11,000 nt of DNA, taken from Chrysomallon squamiferum. Taxonomy: Eukaryota; Mollusca; Gastropoda; Neomphalida; Peltospiridae. Shown here one piece after another: positions 8,876-11,000 of the stretch. Under the pieces are notes generated by a model that was given only the letters and a program-made list of their open reading frames with translations, did not search any database and was not told where the DNA came from. Location of the stretch: assembly GCA_012295275.1 (NCBI GenBank), contig CM022665.1, forward strand, positions 18,874,650 to 18,885,649, given 5' to 3'. The translations under genes were made by a program, and so were the position numbers. Position 1 is the first letter of the stretch. Each line of letters begins with the position of its first letter.

Positions 8876-9057
8876 TAGTTGAATAAATAATAGTACATCA
8901 GTAGTAGTAGTAGCTGTCGTATGATTAGTAGTAGTACATCAGTAGCAGTAGCAGTAGTTGAATAAATAATAGTACATCAGTAGTAGTAGTAGCTGTCGTT
9001 TGATTAGTAGTAGTACATCAGTAGCAGTAGCAGTAGCTATAGTTGAATAAATAGTAC

Positions 9058-9219
9058 TACATCAGTAGTAGTAGTAGCTGTCGTATGATTAGTAATAGTA
9101 CATCAGTCGCAGTAGCAGTAGTTGTAGTTGAATAAATAATAGTACATAGTAGTAGCAGTAGCTGTCGTTTGATTAGTAGTAGTACATTAGTAGCAGTAGC
9201 AGTAGTTGAATAAATAGTA
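9058..9219. repeat. Exact 162-bp internal duplication, copy 1
   Basis: Identical by eye to 10272-10433 (offset 1214). Diagnostic variants carried together are AGTAATAGTACATCAGTCGC, TACATAGTAGTAGC and TACATTAGTAGC. Confidence 0.85.
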
Positions 9220-9522
9220 GTACATCAGTAGTAGTAGTAGCTGTCGTATGATTAGTAGTAGTACATCAGTAGCAGTAGCAGTAGTTGAATAAATAATACT
9301 ACATCAGTAGTAGTAGTAGCTGTCGTTTGATTAGTAGTAGTACATTAGTGGCAGTAGCTGTAGTTGTAGTTGAATAAATAATAGTACATCAGTAGTAGTA
9401 GTAGCTGTCGTATGATTAGTAGTAGTAGATCAGTCGCAGTAGCTGTAGTTGAATAAATAATACTACATCAGTAGTAGTAGTAGCTCTCGTATGATTAGTA
9501 GTAGTAGATCAGTCGCAGTAGC

Positions 9523-9767
9523 TGTAGTTGAATAAATAATAGTACATCAGTAGTAGTAGTAGCTGTCGTTTGATTAGTAGTAGTACATCAGTAGCAGTAG
9601 TTGTAGTTGAATAAATAATAGTACACCAGTAGTTGCAGTAGCTGTCGTATGATTAGTAGTAGTACATCAGTAGCAGTAGTTGTAGTTGAATAAATAATAG
9701 TACATCAGTAGTAGTAGTAGCTGTCGTTTGATTAGTAGTAGTACATCAGTAGCAGTAGCAGTAGTTG
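9523..9767. repeat. Exact 245-bp internal duplication, copy 2
   Basis: Second copy of 8631-8875. The flanking units on both sides differ between the two copies, so the edges are well defined. Confidence 0.85.
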
Positions 9768-10271
9768 AATAAATAATACTACATCAGCAGTAGTAGTAGC
9801 TGTCGTTTGATTAGTAGTAGTACATCAGTAGCAGTAGTTGTAGTTGAATAAATAATAGTACATCAGTCGCAGTAGCAGTAGTTGAATAAATAATACTACA
9901 TCAGTAGTAGTAGTAGCTGTCGTTTGATTAGTAGTAGTACATCAGTAGCAGTAGCTGTAGTTGAATAAATAATAGTACATCAGTAGTAGCAGTAGCTGTC
10001 GTATGATTAGTAGTAGTACATCAGTAGCAGTAGCAGTAGTTGAATAAATAATAGTACATCAGTAGTAGTAGTAGCTGTCGTTTGATTAGTAGTAGTACAT
10101 CAGTCGCAGTAGCAGTAGCTATAGTTGAATAAATAATAGTACATCAGTAGTAGTAGTAGTAGTAGCTGTAGTTGAATAAATAGTACTACATCAGTAGTAG
10201 CAGTAGCTGTCGTATGATTAGTAGTAGTACATCAGTAGCAGTAGCAGTAGCTGTAGTTGAATAAATAATAG

Positions 10272-10433
10272 TACATCAGTAGTAGTAGTAGCTGTCGTAT
10301 GATTAGTAATAGTACATCAGTCGCAGTAGCAGTAGTTGTAGTTGAATAAATAATAGTACATAGTAGTAGCAGTAGCTGTCGTTTGATTAGTAGTAGTACA
10401 TTAGTAGCAGTAGCAGTAGTTGAATAAATAGTA
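10272..10433. repeat. Exact 162-bp internal duplication, copy 2
   Basis: Second copy of 9058-9219. It ends where AATAGTAG in copy 1 becomes AATAGTAC here. Confidence 0.85.
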
Positions 10434-11000
10434 CTACATCAGTACTAGTAGTAGCTGTCGTTTGATTAGTAGTAGTACATCAGTAGCAGTAGCTGTAGTT
10501 GAATACATAATAGTACATCAGTAGTAGCAGTAGCTGTCGTATGATTAGTAGTAGTACATCAGTAGCAGTAGCAGTAGCTGTAGTTGAATAAATAATACTA
10601 CATCAGTACTAGTAGTAGCTGTCGTATGATTAGTAGTAGTACATCAGTAGCAGTAGCTGTAGTTTAATAAATAGTACTACATCAGTAGTAGTAGTAGCTC
10701 TCGTATGATTAGTACTAGTACATCAGTAGTAGTAGCTGTAGCTGTAGTTGAATAAATAGTACTATATCAGTACTAGTAGTAGCTGTCGTATGATTAGTAG
10801 TAGTACATCAGTAGCAGTAGCAGTAGCTGTAGTTGAATAAATAATAGTACATCAGTAGTAGTAGTAGTAGTAGCTGTAGTTGAATAAATAATACTACATC
10901 AGTAGTAGCAGTAGCTGTCGTTTGATTAGTAGTAGTACATCAGTCGCAGTAGCTATAGTTGAATAAATAATAGTACATAAGTAGTAGTAGTAGCTGTCGT

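Larger units (their letters stand above)
7330..11000. repeat. Dimeric 79/85-bp satellite array, about 42 units, open at the right
   Basis: The unit (counted from GAATAAATA) is 79 or 85 bp: successive starts at 7376, 7461, 7546, 7631, 7716 and 7801 are 85 apart, while 8638, 8717 and 8796 are 79 apart. I count about 42 copies of the GATTAG core by eye, and the array runs off the window end. Each unit has two related halves sharing TAGTACATCAGTAG. One half ends in AGCTGTCGT(T/A)TGATTAG and the other in GTAGTTGAATAAATA. The 6-bp length difference comes from gain or loss of CAGTAG, CTGTAG or TAGTTG. Units vary by substitution, for example GTCGTTTG versus GTCGTATG. TAG, TGA and TAA occur in all frames and 79 and 85 are not multiples of three, so it is non-coding. 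Confidence 0.97.

Noticed and set aside
7376-11000. CRISPR array
   Set aside because: The repetition is continuous with no unique spacers between conserved repeats, and the genome context is eukaryotic. It is a satellite.
7376-11000. Protein-coding tandem repeat
   Set aside because: Unit lengths of 79 and 85 are not multiples of three, and TAG, TAA or TGA recur in every frame on both strands.

Overview
The window looks like non-coding, repeat-dominated DNA from an animal nuclear genome. It is AT-rich, has no prokaryotic gene layout, and every open frame I examined is short and either low-complexity or unrecognisable. The mix of simple repeats (ATAC, ATT, AC/GT, CT, AAAT, AGT), tRNA-like SINE heads and a common mollusc-type GGGAGATAA motif fits a mollusc, perhaps a cephalopod. 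That assignment is an inference from repeat style, not from a gene. I found no protein-coding gene, rRNA, functional tRNA or CRISPR array.

Layout. Positions 1-700 are unique AT-rich sequence with a poly-T run. Positions 705-949 form a near-perfect inverted repeat with about 77-bp arms around an ATT/AAC microsatellite. Positions 950-1720 hold A/T-rich DNA, a purine-rich tract and an ACT/AGT trinucleotide region. Positions 2497-2860 hold an ATAC microsatellite/minisatellite that is interrupted by a tRNA-Ser-like SINE head. Positions 2860-4390 are mostly unique DNA with a small structured tRNA-like patch (3072-3149) and an AAT/GAT microsatellite. Positions 4394-4840 look like a non-autonomous DNA transposon with 17-bp terminal inverted repeats and a possible tRNA-like relic inside. 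Positions 4980-5680 carry a run of microsatellites, including an uninterrupted (CT)48. Positions 5690-7255 are mostly unique AT-rich DNA.

From about 7330 to the window end (and beyond it) lies the dominant feature, a satellite array of about 42 copies of a 79- or 85-bp unit. Each unit is a dimer of two related halves of about 38-45 bp that share the core TAGTACATCAGTAG. The array records its own history: a homogeneous 85-bp block at its left edge, two long exact internal duplications (245 bp at offset 892, and 162 bp at offset 1214), and four places where only one half-unit is present. It is strongly G-over-C skewed on the plus strand and stops are frequent in all frames, so it is not coding. 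No genes act together here. The interest lies in repeat birth, expansion and structure.
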